A DNA stretch of 64,000 nt from Schlesneria sp. GTDB lineage: Bacteria; Planctomycetota; Planctomycetia; Planctomycetales; Planctomycetaceae. Below are positions 10,101-20,012 of the stretch, in pieces. The translations under genes and the position numbers were made by a program. The notes below the pieces were generated by a model, which saw only the letters and a program-made list of their open reading frames with translations, was not told the origin of the DNA and searched no databases. Each line of letters starts with the position of its first letter. Position 1 is the first letter of the stretch. Location: contig JAQGHU010000022.1 in assembly GCA_028291515.1 (NCBI GenBank), positions 124,001 to 188,000 on the forward strand, read 5' to 3'.

Positions 10101-11138
10101 AATTCGCCGCGTCGACGAGGTCTGAAAGACTCGCTGCTGTTCGGCCGCAGACAATCTGGCATAGAGCGGCAATAGATCGGGCCTGGACCCGCCGAATGTC
10201 CGCCCACGCAATGTTTTCGACGCTTCGTGAATCTCACGCTCGGTCGGCATGAAGACCAGCACGTCACCAGGCCCCTGTGCGGTCAACTCACTGACCGCTT
10301 TGGCAACCGCATCCTGCAGATCAGGCTCGTTGCCATCTTCGTCCGGTTCCAGAGGTCGATGCAGGATATCGACAGGGAAGGTTCGGCCGGTGACTTCTAG
10401 AACGGGGACATCACCTGCGACAGTCGCGAAGTGACTCGCGAACCGTTGCGCGTCGATTGTCGCCGAGGTGATGATCAGTTTCAGATCGCGTCGTTTCGCG
10501 ATCAGGCGGTGCAGATATCCTAACAGAAAATCGATGTTCAAAGATCGTTCGTGAGCTTCGTCGACGATGATCGTGTCGTACTGATCAAGCCACCGATCGT
10601 TCTGTGTTTCGGCCAGCAGGATCCCGTCAGTCATTAGCTTGATGTATGTCTGCGATGACGTGGCATCAGCAAAACGCACCTTGAAACCGACCTCACGGCC
10701 GACCGGAACGTTCAACTCTTCCGCGATACGAGTGGCCACTGAACGAGCCGCGATCCGCCGCGGCTGCGTGTGACCAATCAGACCATCCACGCCTCGACCT
10801 AGTTCCAGGCAAATCTTGGGAAGTTGAGTCGATTTTCCCGACCCTGTTTCGCCGCACAGGACGATGACACGGTGATCTCGAATCGTGGCCGCAATTTCAT
10901 CCCGGCGTTGGCAGACTGGAAGCTGATCGTCGTACGTCGGCTTGGGTCTGGCTTCCCAACGTTGCTTCCGCACCTGACACGAGCGATCCAACGCGGCCTG
11001 AAATTTGGACAATTGCTGATCGTGAGGCCGCCCCGCTCGTTGAGCCTCCTGGATGCTGTGCCATTGTCGGTGCAGGCGGTGGCGATCCACCAGCAGTGTT
11101 TGATTTAACGCCTGTTCAATGTCGGCCGAAACGGTCAT
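7110..11138 (-). CDS. hrpA: ATP-dependent RNA helicase HrpA
   Basis: 1342 aa, GETGSGKSTQLPK, DEAH, SATIDAQRFASHF, QRAGRCGRVGPG, long DUF3418-like C-terminus. Confidence 0.95.
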   Translation of the reverse strand: MTVSADIEQALNQTLLVDRHRLHRQWHSIQEAQRAGRPHDQQLSKFQAALDRSCQVRKQRWEARPKPTYDDQLPVCQRRDEIAATIRDHRVIVLCGETGSGKSTQLPKICLELGRGVDGLIGHTQPRRIAARSVATRIAEELNVPVGREVGFKVRFADATSSQTYIKLMTDGILLAETQNDRWLDQYDTIIVDEAHERSLNIDFLLGYLHRLIAKRRDLKLIITSATIDAQRFASHFATVAGDVPVLEVTGRTFPVDILHRPLEPDEDGNEPDLQDAVAKAVSELTAQGPGDVLVFMPTEREIHEASKTLRGRTFGGSRPDLLPLYARLSAAEQQRVFQTSSTRRIIIATNVAESSLTVPGIRYVVDTGTARISRYSPRSKLQRLPIEPISKASADQRAGRCGRVGPGICIRLYAEDDYASRERFTAPEILRSNLADVILQTKTLGLGAIEEFPFLEPPRPESIRDGYKTLFELGAVTEQHELTPLGRKLSRFPVDPRIARIIWAALDEHCLAEVLIIASALEIQDPRERPLEKQQQADEAHKQFADEESDFLSYLKLWDFYHKLKSQLSHSQLRKACLQNFLSWTRMREWIDVHAELVSIVTDSLDEAKRKAAPTTSQKPGDKAAVPKRDSKAVTKATDHVGPMTRRGDAAAIHRALLTGFLSSIAVRTESGEFQTAGSQKAFLWPGSGIAGKKPKWIVASEQIETSRRFLRTAARIDPNWIEPLAGHLLTRTYSEPHWDAENLGVAAFEKVSLFGLLIVPRRKIGYGRVDPAKSREIFIQHGLVQGEWGSGDESQPPRIAMPDFLRRNRELIHQLEELQTRSRRGSILKEEEVQYDFYDSRLPVDILDGQRLVQWLRTAFIEDRHRLLMSESDLVDDESARATKSDFPDAVQMQGLSLPLSYRLEPGQDADGVTVTVPQEGLNQLDAQRLGWLVPGLIQDKIEALIRTLPKESRRSLVPIPETATRVAEVLKFGDGSFAEAVAIGIELVTGVIIPRAEFQEDRLPYHLRMQIRITDGEGQTLGVGRDLVSLRQEFGAVAATSFSSVDDPRWHRDRVVTWDFGSLPPEIEVRRGGIPLKGYPCLIDDGEAVSLRLVDDANRAQQELRYGIRRLICLTIPRELKQQIDQLPQLNNWTLQSKTFPQPLNFRQHLAELIADRAFLADQALPRSEPQFRDCLRAGRIRLAEATAQVAHVIGPLFQAFMEIRKTWEKTASPQWQPTRQDVHAQLGQLFGPGFLVRTPWPWLQQFPRYARAIVMRLQKLAGAGGQRDQQQLAAIAPRWQRGIERLKQHRERQLYDPELETYRWMTEEFRVSLFAQELGTAISVSEKRLDQQWLRVAD

Positions 11139-11264
11139 GCTCCAAATGCTTCTTCAACGGGGCTGGCTCGATGCGCGGATCACCAGTTTAGCATCCAAGG
11201 TGACAATTCGGGACTCGGACGGGTTCGGTGGACGAGATTAGTCCACATATTCCCCCCCTTCGCA

Positions 11265-12365
11265 TCAACAATTGGCGAGCGCTTGAATTTGGTCGACCAC
11301 ACGGGAAGCGGCGTCGGGGATGGACAACTGTTTCGCTGCGTCACTCATTCGTTGGCGAAGCGACTCATCGGCCAGCAACTCGTGCAACTGCGCAGTCAGT
11401 CTCTGCGCGGTGTCTTCAGTCGTGGTGCCATGTTCGATGACGATTGCTGCTCCACGAGTCTGCAACGAATTTGCATTGGCTCGCTGGTGGTCATCCGCCG
11501 CGTGTTGATAGGGGACCAGCACCATCGGCAGTCCACAACACGTCAATTCAGCGATTGTCGTCGCACCGGCACGAGAGATGACAACCGAAGCGGCCCGATA
11601 GCGTGCTGCCATGTCGTCGAAAAAAGGTCGTACCTCCGCATCAACGGATTGCTGTTGATAGGCAAGTCGAACCGAGTCTGCTAGTCGTGGACCCGTTTGA
11701 TGCACGATTCGCCAACCAACGAGCGGTTTACCGACTTGCCCCACCGCCTCCATCACTGCTTCATTGAGCGAGTCCGCACCTTGGCTGCCACCGAGGACCA
11801 GCAACTCCATTCGCGGTGCAGGCTGTCGAACTTCTTGAGCCAGTCGCGAGATCTCCTGACGTACCGGATTGCCGGTCACTTCCACTCGCTTCGCAGTCGG
11901 CAACCGATCCGTCGCTTCGGCAAAGGATGTGCAGACGACGGCGGCCGAAGACGCCAGCCACCGAGTCGTTCGGCCAGGGATGACATTTTGTTCGAGCAGC
12001 ACGATGGGAACACTTGCTCGCGCGGCCGCCCAGACCACGGGGGCACTCGCGTAACCTCCCAAACCAATGACAATCGTCGGCGATGTTTCTCGAATCAGCC
12101 CCTTGGCTGCTCGCCAGGCTCGCCAGTTCCGGAAGACAAACCGCAATGGACGGCGCTTCAGGGCGCTGAGCGATTCGACGGGGAGCGGCCGATGCTCAAG
12201 CTGATAGCGCGCCAGAATCGACGACTCCAGATCCTTCTCCGAGCCAATGAACATCACTCGGCAGTCGGGTTCTCGTCGCAATAATTCGAGCGCGACGGCA
12301 ATTCCGGGAAACAAGTGTCCCCCGGTGCCACCCCCTGCAAAGAGATAAGTCCGTTTTGTTGCCAT
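11265..12365 (-). CDS. murG: UDP-N-acetylglucosamine--N-acetylmuramyl transferase
   Basis: MATKRTYLFAGGGTGGHLFPGIAVA, VIGLGGYASAP, EQNVIPGRTTRW, GGSQGADSLN, SRAGATTIAEL. Confidence 0.95.
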   Translation of the reverse strand: MATKRTYLFAGGGTGGHLFPGIAVALELLRREPDCRVMFIGSEKDLESSILARYQLEHRPLPVESLSALKRRPLRFVFRNWRAWRAAKGLIRETSPTIVIGLGGYASAPVVWAAARASVPIVLLEQNVIPGRTTRWLASSAAVVCTSFAEATDRLPTAKRVEVTGNPVRQEISRLAQEVRQPAPRMELLVLGGSQGADSLNEAVMEAVGQVGKPLVGWRIVHQTGPRLADSVRLAYQQQSVDAEVRPFFDDMAARYRAASVVISRAGATTIAELTCCGLPMVLVPYQHAADDHQRANANSLQTRGAAIVIEHGTTTEDTAQRLTAQLHELLADESLRQRMSDAAKQLSIPDAASRVVDQIQALANC

Positions 12366-12426
12366 CCGTGAATTCGTCTCTGTCAGAGAGAATACTGGCC
12401 GTGTACACGAGAAAGCATGCCAAACG

Positions 12427-12461
12427 AAAAAGCCTTGTCCACAGAAGTTGCGGACAAGGCT
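12427..12461 (-). terminator. Intrinsic terminator downstream of tRNA-His
   Basis: On minus strand AGCCTTGTCC-GCAACTTCTGT-GGACAAGGCT followed by TTTTCGTTT. Confidence 0.85.
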
Positions 12462-12467
12462 CGCAAG

Positions 12468-12542
12468 GGTGGCTAACCGGATTCGAACCGGCGACATCCA
12501 GAACCACAATCTGGCGCTCTAACCAACTGAGCTATAGCCACC
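12468..12542 (-). tRNA. tRNA-His(GTG)
   Basis: Canonical cloverleaf GGTGGCTATAGCTCAGTTGGTTAGAGCGCCAGATTGTGGTTCTGG...GGTTCGAATCCGGTTAGCCACC with G-1. Confidence 0.95.
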
Positions 12543-12716
12543 GTAAGGTGATGGGGCGATTTTAGCGAGAAGGATCGCAGTTGCAAGTGAGGACCGACCC
12601 GCCGCTCGCCTCGAAGCGGATGTGACCCGCCTTCGTTCTTCGATTCGTCATTTGCGACGAAAAAATTGAGCGATTCGACAGAAGATCCCGTCCGCAGTGG
12701 CAGGCCCCGCCAGAGT

Positions 12717-13556
12717 TTACGAATGGCGTCCGCGAAAACGTGAAAAGTCCAGCCCCGGAATCAGCGAATTCGAATCGTCTTTGCCCTTCGCTGCTAGCCG
12801 TCGCGATGGCAGCATTCCATCGTCCAGAAAGGCTTGTTCGGGGATGCTGCCCAGCATCGATTGAATCAGTCCCTCAAACCCGGGCGAGTCCAGCATCACG
12901 TTGGGAAGCTGGCCAAGCAACGACAGCCTGACTCCGGCGGCGACCAATAATTCAACGGGTCGCGACGTTTCACCCGACTCCGCCGCTTCTTCGGCGAAGT
13001 CTTTGGCGCGATCGGCGTCGAACGCGAATTGGAAGACATCTTCAGAGCCGCAAATGTTGCCGATTAGCATATCCGTCCAGCGGTCACATCGTCTCCGCAG
13101 CCGATCGAGATCCGCTCCCCAAGAGCCCGATTCTTCCTGCTTCAGCAACTGACTCAGTAATCGATGCCGAATTTGCAATAAGCCATTGACTGCATTCGAG
13201 GCAATCCGAGTCAGATCCTGTTTCCCGGTTTGTCGATCGATGCTGGCGAGGATCGTGGCCCAGACTCGCGTCACCAATTCGGTCGTAAACAGTTGCGCGG
13301 CGACTTCCTGAAAACGCGACTTGGAATCGGCTGTGACAGAAGGCTCACTGTTCAGAAATTCGTCCCATGACTGCTGCAGTTGCTTCGTGGATTGCCAGAA
13401 CTGTCGTAGTGCCAGCGGCGAAGGCTCGAATTGATTTTGGATCGAGTGCTGTCCGACTCGCGAAAGCAACCAGGCGATTTCGGCAAGTGATTTAACAGTC
13501 AGACCCTGTTCAACGGCTGGCATCACGACCTCTAAATTCAAAGACAATTGCGACAT
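12717..13556 (-). CDS. Hypothetical protein
   Basis: 279-aa ORF with coding-like composition; family not recognised. Confidence 0.75.
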   Translation of the reverse strand: MSQLSLNLEVVMPAVEQGLTVKSLAEIAWLLSRVGQHSIQNQFEPSPLALRQFWQSTKQLQQSWDEFLNSEPSVTADSKSRFQEVAAQLFTTELVTRVWATILASIDRQTGKQDLTRIASNAVNGLLQIRHRLLSQLLKQEESGSWGADLDRLRRRCDRWTDMLIGNICGSEDVFQFAFDADRAKDFAEEAAESGETSRPVELLVAAGVRLSLLGQLPNVMLDSPGFEGLIQSMLGSIPEQAFLDDGMLPSRRLAAKGKDDSNSLIPGLDFSRFRGRHS

Positions 13557-13802
13557 GGCCCTCGGTCGCCGCAGAGTCTCGTCTCCGCTGATGATTTACA
13601 ACCGACTGGCACTCACTGTTGGCAAACTGAATGCCGCGGCCACGATGCCGCCGAAATCGACTAGATCCGAACAGTTCGTTCTGTTTCAAAGTCCAAGTGT
13701 CAACTTTCGAGAACATCCCATGTTGCCCGATGGCAACGTGACGACGTGGCGGCATGCGAATCGGCATCATTGCCTACTGAATCATCGCGAACCGAATCAG
13801 GA

Positions 13803-14570
13803 TCATTTGGCCTCTGGAATTGGAGCGGGTGTGATGGCCGCTTTGGCTTCGGTGGCCGTCAGATCCCGAATCTGGATGTCCTTCAATCCTGCCGTCGTGG
13901 AATAGCAAGAGATCCCGAGGGGCTTGGACAGTTCCACTTCCGGGCGAATCGATATCTTGCGGCCCTTGGTCTCCACGCCGACCACTTGTTTGTCATCGAT
14001 CCACCCCATCAGGCCGTTGTCGTTGACTCGCAGACGGATCTTGTACCAGCGTCCTCGGTCGAATGACGCATAGCGAGCCGTTTCGTTGTTGGCGGCATCC
14101 AGTCCATCAAGGCTCGAAATCCCCACGACCCCGCCACCCCAGCCCCCGACGATAAAGCTGCAGGGATCGTCTTTTACTGGGAAGGTCAAACCGCAGAAAA
14201 AGTCGCCACCGTCGATGCGCTGAGCAGAGAGCGAGATCTCATAGTTGTTCTTGGGTAGCTCGCCACCTTCCCAGGCGATGCCCGTCATTTCCGAACCTTG
14301 CTTCATGATGATGGCACCTTCCTTCACCTCGACATCACCTTCACCCCCGAATTGCGAGCTTTTCCAGTTCTTCAGGGTCTTGCCATCGAACAACGACTTC
14401 CATTTCGCGGGGGCAACCTTTTGTGCAGGCTCTTCGGAATGAACAGTCGGCGTCCACTGAACTGTCGCGGCGTAGCACGCCAGTCCCAGGCAACCCAACC
14501 AAAGAATATTGGATTTCGACGAACTAGGTTTCCCCGCGGCGTTACGGCCAGAGAAGCTTGTCATCTGCAT
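13803..14570 (-). CDS. DUF1080 (3-keto-disaccharide hydrolase-like, LamG fold) secreted protein
   Basis: Signal peptide then WKSLFDGKTLKNWKSSQFGGEGDVEVKEGAIIM...GRWYKIRLRVNDNGLMGWIDDKQV. Confidence 0.9.
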   Translation of the reverse strand: MQMTSFSGRNAAGKPSSSKSNILWLGCLGLACYAATVQWTPTVHSEEPAQKVAPAKWKSLFDGKTLKNWKSSQFGGEGDVEVKEGAIIMKQGSEMTGIAWEGGELPKNNYEISLSAQRIDGGDFFCGLTFPVKDDPCSFIVGGWGGGVVGISSLDGLDAANNETARYASFDRGRWYKIRLRVNDNGLMGWIDDKQVVGVETKGRKISIRPEVELSKPLGISCYSTTAGLKDIQIRDLTATEAKAAITPAPIPEAK

Positions 14571-14929
14571 AGTGGCACCTCAGCTTGAGTGTTGGAATGA
14601 GTCGGATGCTGCAAACCGAACGAGATGTTGACAACTGGCAGCGTCAAAACGGTCAATTTCACTTCCAAGGATTACGTTTCGCCACATCCCGTTCAAGTCG
14701 GTGCGATGCGAATTGAAGGCAACAACGCTTCCTTGGCGCAACATTGGAGCAGTCAACGAGAGTTTAACGAATGATGGCAGCGTCGTCCTACCTCAGCTAT
14801 TAGAGTTCTATCCACCGCGATCAGGATGCGGTCCAGTTGCGATCAGTGATCTGACGCAGCGGGTGAAACGGCCGAGACCACCGCGTCGTTGAGTTCGTCA
14901 TTGTTATCGATTTTCAATCGCCTACAACT

Positions 14930-16666
14930 ATGTCGACTGATGGAGCAATCATCCCGGGGTTTGAAACCGTTGCCACCAACGCTTCGTCGGTGGCCAGCGA
15001 GCTGGGGCTATTGTTGGATCGATTCAGTCGCGGCCTGCGACCTTCTCCCGCGGTCAGCGCCGCCGATGTCAGTCCCGCCGATGTTATCACGGAGGTCCAT
15101 CAGTTGGAGGCCGAAGTCCTGCGGTTCAGTCGTGAACGCGCTCACATCAACGCTGAAAATCAGTTACTGAACGAGATCATCAACTGCAACGGCATCACCG
15201 GTTGCAACCGACTCTTAAGACGCTTGATCATCGAATCGACGACAGGCTTTGCCGCGTTGATTGACATTTCTGCCGCAGAAACGCAGCCGCTGGCGATTCG
15301 AGGAGACGCCATCAGTCATCAGTCGGGGTTCCGCTTCAAGGATCGCCTGATCGAACAACTTCATCGCGAATCACTGGTCATCGGCCAGTATCAGTTACAA
15401 GAAGCCGGTGGTTCGCCGCTGGTGGCCGTAGAGAGCGTCTCTGCCGTAGACAAAGATCCAACACGAGCCGCCTGCGAACTCTTTCTGGTGCCGATCAAGC
15501 TCAACAACCGACTCGCCGGTCTGTTGGCCACCACGTCTCTCTGGCCCGCGGGTCTGCGTCGCAGTGAACAGGTCGAGATCCTCGGTCGTATCAGCCAGGG
15601 GATCTTGTCCCGCTGTCGACAGGAACGCGAACTGATTCAGCATCAGGGGGAATTGTGGATCGCGCGTGAGATGCTGCAACTCAAGTCGATCACGGATCAA
15701 GCCGCCGATCAGCCACTGGAAACGCTGGGTGAGTTCACCGCTCGTTTGTGTGAGGCGGCTGGTATGGATCGCGCCGCTGTCTTCCTCGCCGCACGACGCG
15801 AAGGCGACATTGCCGAGCCGGTCGTGGAAGCGGGAGTGACACTCCCGACGACGATCTCTAAAGACTGGCGTCGACACGAAATTCGCCTGGTTCGCAATTC
15901 GGTCGATTCCTTGCAGGTTGACATTTTGAGCGACGACGAACTGAACCACCTGGGAATTGATTCGCTCTGGGGGCACGCGGCTGTGTTGCCTCTGCGCTCC
16001 GCCGGCAGACGCTTGGGAACGTTGATTCTCAGTCGCCGAAGTCGAGCGTTGCTTCCCGGCCGGGCGCTGCAGCTTTTGGAATGGGCCACGGATCTATTAT
16101 CGCAGACACTGTGCCGCATCTACCGCGATGCGGCCATCCGCCGCCAGGCCCGACATGACGGACTCACGGATCTCGCCAATCGCCGCGTCTTCGATACACT
16201 GCTGACGTGTGAAGTCGATCGAGTTCGCTTGGGGGTCTCCGAGGAATGTTCGCTGTTGCTCGCAGACCTCGATCGATTTAAAGCGGTCAACGATCAGCAC
16301 GGACACATGGCAGGGGACGAAGTCCTCCGTCTGACGGCTCAGCTCTTACGCGAACGCGTGGGACAAACGCGAATGGGCGAACGCAGTTTGATCGCTCGTT
16401 ACGGTGGCGAAGAACTAGCAGTCCTCCTGCCTGGCGTCGGCATGGGGGGAGCTCTCCGCGTCGCTGAAGAGATCCGTGCCGCCATCGAGCTCATGCCCGT
16501 CTGCTATGCCGAGAAGCGTCTCGGCGTCACGGTCAGCATCGGTGTGGCCAGCTTTCCACTCCACGGCACAAACGCCGCGGAACTGGTCGCGGCAGCCGAC
16601 TCGGCCCTCTATCAGGCCAAAGCCGAAGGCCGAAACCGCGTCTGCCAGCCCGCCCTGCATCACTGA
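14930..16666 (+). CDS. GGDEF-domain diguanylate cyclase with GAF-like sensor domains
   Basis: RQARHDGLTDLANRRVFD...LLADLDRFKAVNDQHGHMAGDEVLR...IARYGGEELAVLLPG. Confidence 0.9.
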   Translation: MSTDGAIIPGFETVATNASSVASELGLLLDRFSRGLRPSPAVSAADVSPADVITEVHQLEAEVLRFSRERAHINAENQLLNEIINCNGITGCNRLLRRLIIESTTGFAALIDISAAETQPLAIRGDAISHQSGFRFKDRLIEQLHRESLVIGQYQLQEAGGSPLVAVESVSAVDKDPTRAACELFLVPIKLNNRLAGLLATTSLWPAGLRRSEQVEILGRISQGILSRCRQERELIQHQGELWIAREMLQLKSITDQAADQPLETLGEFTARLCEAAGMDRAAVFLAARREGDIAEPVVEAGVTLPTTISKDWRRHEIRLVRNSVDSLQVDILSDDELNHLGIDSLWGHAAVLPLRSAGRRLGTLILSRRSRALLPGRALQLLEWATDLLSQTLCRIYRDAAIRRQARHDGLTDLANRRVFDTLLTCEVDRVRLGVSEECSLLLADLDRFKAVNDQHGHMAGDEVLRLTAQLLRERVGQTRMGERSLIARYGGEELAVLLPGVGMGGALRVAEEIRAAIELMPVCYAEKRLGVTVSIGVASFPLHGTNAAELVAAADSALYQAKAEGRNRVCQPALHH

Positions 16667-16686
16667 TCGGTGGTGGCCAGAGTTCG

Positions 16687-16712
16687 TCATTCCCGCGCAG
16701 GCGGGAATCCAG
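16687..16712. repeat. Widespread 'CATTCCCGCgcagGCGGGAATCC' palindromic intergenic repeat
   Basis: ATTCCCGC-gcag-GCGGGAAT inverted repeat between convergent genes; its translation is the recurrent VIPAQAGIQ artefact. Confidence 0.7.
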
Positions 16713-16788
16713 GCAGATAGTGAACGGCAGCATTCCGGCAGCAAGCTGAGTCAAACTGCTGAATTCTCGCCTGCTCGGAAATGACAAC

Positions 16789-19353
16789 TCATTCACGAGT
16801 GACGAACTCATCTAGATTCAACAGCACTCGCGCTAACGCTGTCCAAGTCGCTGCTTCCACGGCACTGACATTGTCGGGTACCGGTTTCGGCGCGAATTCT
16901 GCCGCCGCCTGCTTGTCCGCTTCAAATCGTTCTCGCTGCTGCTGAACATACTCGCGCAATCGAACCAACTCTGCTGAGCGAGGTTCGCGAGCCAAACACA
17001 ACTCGCACGCCAGATTCAATCGCTGCGAATCATCACCTTGGGGCAGCGACAACAATCGCACAGCCAAGCCTCGCGCGAATTCGACAAACGCCAGGTCGTT
17101 CGCCAGCGTCAGACTTTGCAGCGGCGTGTTGGACCGAACGCGTCGAGTACACGCCACATTCGCATCCGGGAAATCAAACACCGTCATCGACGGATACAGA
17201 CTCGACCGCCACAGTTGCGTGTACATCGCTTTGCGGTATCGAGACCGATCCGTCTCGGCCTTCCAAGGCTTCTTGTCCTGGGTGAAGTCGAACACTCCGT
17301 CCGGTTGGGGCGGATACACCGGCGGGCCGCCGATCTCGGATGTCAGTAGACCTGCGGCGGCCAAAGCTTCGTCGCGGATGATTTCCGCATCCAATCGAAT
17401 TCGGTTCTGTTGCGACAACCATTTGTTCGTCGGATCGACCTCGGCCACATCAGGGCGTTGATACGACGATTGGCGATACGTGGCCGATGAGACGATCAAC
17501 CGATGAATCCGTTTGACATCCCAGCGAGTTCGCATTTCCCCTTTCGAACTGCCAGAAAACTCACTAGCCACCCAATCGAGCAATTCAGGATGAGTCGGAG
17601 CTGTTCCCTGCAACCCAAAATCATTCTCTGTCTCAACCAAGCCCCGCCCGAAATACTTCTGCCAGATCCGGTTCACCGTCACGCGAGAGGTCAGCGGGTT
17701 GTCGTCAGAAATCAGCCACTTCGCCAGGTCCAGCCGGGTGGTTGGCAGCATGCTCTGAGGCAACGTCCCAATAGCCGATCCATCCAGCACGACAGGTACC
17801 GCCGGCTGCACCTTCGCACCTTTACGCAGGAAGTCGCCTCGCAAGTGAATGTGAGACTCCCGTGGCTTCGGAAGCTCTTGCATCACCATCGTCGTTGGGA
17901 ATGTTGGCTCCTGCGCACGCAGTTTCGCGATCTGATCCAATTCAGGAAACTTCGCCCGAGCAACCTCTACTCCGCGAAAATAAGCCTCCAGATCTCGGAC
18001 GTGTGTTTCCGATCGATCCCGAGGTGGCAAGTCGACAGCATTCTTGACGTTAAATGGCAGCTTCTTCTTATCGTCGTCACTCAGTGACTTTTCCCAGACA
18101 GCTTGATCCGCCGCGATAACTTGAGCGTTCAATCGGACCGCTTCCTCCAGTTTGGCAATCTTGTCTCGAATCTGCCGCTGTCGTCCCGGCTCATTCACCG
18201 CGAGTTGTTCCGCAGACGGAACATCGATCCGTGGTGCCGTCGGGTCGCCACCGTTAAACGCGGTGCTGTTGAAAAACGCGTACAATTGATAATACTCGCG
18301 CTGCGAGATCGGATCGTATTTGTGGTCGTGGCATTGAGCACACCCAACCGTCAGCCCTAGAAAAACGGTCCCCGTCGTATTGGTGCGATCGACAACCGCT
18401 TCGACTCGAAACTGTTCGGGGTCAGTTCCCCCCTCTTCATTCACGAGCGTATTCCGGTGAAATCCCGTGGCAACAAGCTGGTCTAAATCCGCATCAGCAC
18501 GCATGTCACCAGCAATTTGATCGATGACAAACTCGTCAAACGGCAGATTGCGATTGAAAGCGGCAACGACCCAATCTCGATACTTCCAGATCGTCCGCGG
18601 CATATCCCGAGTGAAGCCGTTGGAATCCGCATACCGAGCCACATCCAGCCAGTCTCGGCCCCAGCGTTCGCCAAAATGTGGTGCTGCCAAGAGTCGATCA
18701 ACAAGTTTCTCATAAGCGTCTGGCGAATTGTCGTGGACAAACTCCTGAAGCTCATCCGGTGATGGCGGCATGCCGAGCAAATCGAGCGACACGCGGCGAA
18801 TCAGTGTCCAGCGGTCTGCTTCCAGTGACGGCGGCAACTGAACTGCCTCGCGTCGCACTGTGACAAAGCTATCGATGGCACTCCGCGCAAGAATTCCCGC
18901 AGTGACGGGAGGCACTGGATGCGTCACACGCTGAAATGCCCAATGATCGCCCCCCTTCTTCTGCGCCGTCGCGGCGACAACTTCATCGGCCGGGAATTTC
19001 GCGCCGTCAGCAATCCAGTCTTTCAGCAACTGAATCTCGGCGTCGGACAGTCGCGGTCCTTCGGGAGGCATCTTGGAAGCCCCCTCTGCTCCGGTCACCG
19101 CTTGAATCAACAGGCTTTTTGCGGGATCGCGAGCAACAAGTGCAGGGCCGCTGTCGCCTCCGTCGGTCAACGCGCGTCCGCTGTCGATTCGCAGTCCCGA
19201 CTGTTGCTTCTCGGGCCCATGACACTGCAGGCAGTGTTTGACCAACAGAGGCTTCACCTGTGTCGCATAGTCCGACTTGGGAACATCGTCACCCACCGCC
19301 AATGTGGCCGGCAGCAGCATCAAGGCCAAAAAACATCTGTTCGGCAACGACAT
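16789..19353 (-). CDS. PSD1 family protein: planctomycete cytochrome c + DUF1549 + DUF1553
   Basis: CLQCHGPEKQQSGLRID, WARYADSNGF-type (DVARYADSNGFTRDMPRTIWKYRDWVVAAFN), LAKWLISDDNPLTSRVTVNRIWQKYFGRGLVETENDFG. Confidence 0.95.
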   Translation of the reverse strand: MSLPNRCFLALMLLPATLAVGDDVPKSDYATQVKPLLVKHCLQCHGPEKQQSGLRIDSGRALTDGGDSGPALVARDPAKSLLIQAVTGAEGASKMPPEGPRLSDAEIQLLKDWIADGAKFPADEVVAATAQKKGGDHWAFQRVTHPVPPVTAGILARSAIDSFVTVRREAVQLPPSLEADRWTLIRRVSLDLLGMPPSPDELQEFVHDNSPDAYEKLVDRLLAAPHFGERWGRDWLDVARYADSNGFTRDMPRTIWKYRDWVVAAFNRNLPFDEFVIDQIAGDMRADADLDQLVATGFHRNTLVNEEGGTDPEQFRVEAVVDRTNTTGTVFLGLTVGCAQCHDHKYDPISQREYYQLYAFFNSTAFNGGDPTAPRIDVPSAEQLAVNEPGRQRQIRDKIAKLEEAVRLNAQVIAADQAVWEKSLSDDDKKKLPFNVKNAVDLPPRDRSETHVRDLEAYFRGVEVARAKFPELDQIAKLRAQEPTFPTTMVMQELPKPRESHIHLRGDFLRKGAKVQPAVPVVLDGSAIGTLPQSMLPTTRLDLAKWLISDDNPLTSRVTVNRIWQKYFGRGLVETENDFGLQGTAPTHPELLDWVASEFSGSSKGEMRTRWDVKRIHRLIVSSATYRQSSYQRPDVAEVDPTNKWLSQQNRIRLDAEIIRDEALAAAGLLTSEIGGPPVYPPQPDGVFDFTQDKKPWKAETDRSRYRKAMYTQLWRSSLYPSMTVFDFPDANVACTRRVRSNTPLQSLTLANDLAFVEFARGLAVRLLSLPQGDDSQRLNLACELCLAREPRSAELVRLREYVQQQRERFEADKQAAAEFAPKPVPDNVSAVEAATWTALARVLLNLDEFVTRE

Positions 19354-19517
19354 CAGCGGGCCCCTCAGGCGTCCGGCGAAATCACATCTCGCTTCGAGTA
19401 TCGCCCACGATCAGGGTCCGGTCAATCGGTGGCGGCTCAATACCGTTTTGTCCCGCCCTGCGTTAGACTGCTCGCCATTCCGTTTGGGACTATGTGTACA
19501 CGGCAGGAAGAGTACGG

Positions 19518-19958
19518 ATGCGCAAGAATAAAGTTCGCCGCGAAGATCTAAAGCCAGGAGAAATTCTCTGCCAGTACTGCACCGCGCGGTGCTGCCGCTA
19601 CTTCGCCTTGCCGATTGAAACGCCCAAAACATGGGAAGATTTCGATCACATGCGCTGGTACATCATGCACGGTCGAACCTCGGTGTTCGTCGACGACAAC
19701 GTCTGGTATCTGCTCGTCTACGGAGATTGCCGCCACCTGCAACCCGACAACATGTGCGGCATCTATCACACCCGTCCGCAAATCTGCCGAGACTACTCGA
19801 CCGACAATTGCGAATACGATAACGACGGCTGCTACGACAAGTACTTCGAATCGCCCGAACAAGTCTGGGAGTATGCCGAAGCCATTCTGCCACCTAAGCC
19901 GCAACCCAGACGCAAGCGCGGCGAACCGATCATGCCCATTCTGCCCATTCTCGGATAG
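19518..19958 (+). CDS. YkgJ family cysteine cluster protein
   Basis: CQYCTARCCRYFALPIETPKTWEDF...DCRHLQPDNMCGIYHTRPQICRDYSTDNCEYD. Confidence 0.9.
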   Translation: MRKNKVRREDLKPGEILCQYCTARCCRYFALPIETPKTWEDFDHMRWYIMHGRTSVFVDDNVWYLLVYGDCRHLQPDNMCGIYHTRPQICRDYSTDNCEYDNDGCYDKYFESPEQVWEYAEAILPPKPQPRRKRGEPIMPILPILG

Positions 19959-20012
19959 CTGGCGAGATCAACGTGCGCTCTTTCTGCTCACCAAGATTTC
20001 GAGTGAGGGTGC

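Noticed and set aside
12196-12507. ORF overlapping tRNA-His and the murG start
   Set aside because: Overlaps a canonical tRNA and terminator; murG starts at 12365.
13555-13905. 116-aa plus-strand ORF
   Set aside because: Overlaps the DUF1080 gene and the start of the 12717-13556 gene on the other strand; no independent support.
16476-16784. 102-aa ORF containing VIPAQAGIQ
   Set aside because: Known artefact of translating the CATTCCCGC..GCGGGAATCC repeat, overlapping the end of the GGDEF gene.
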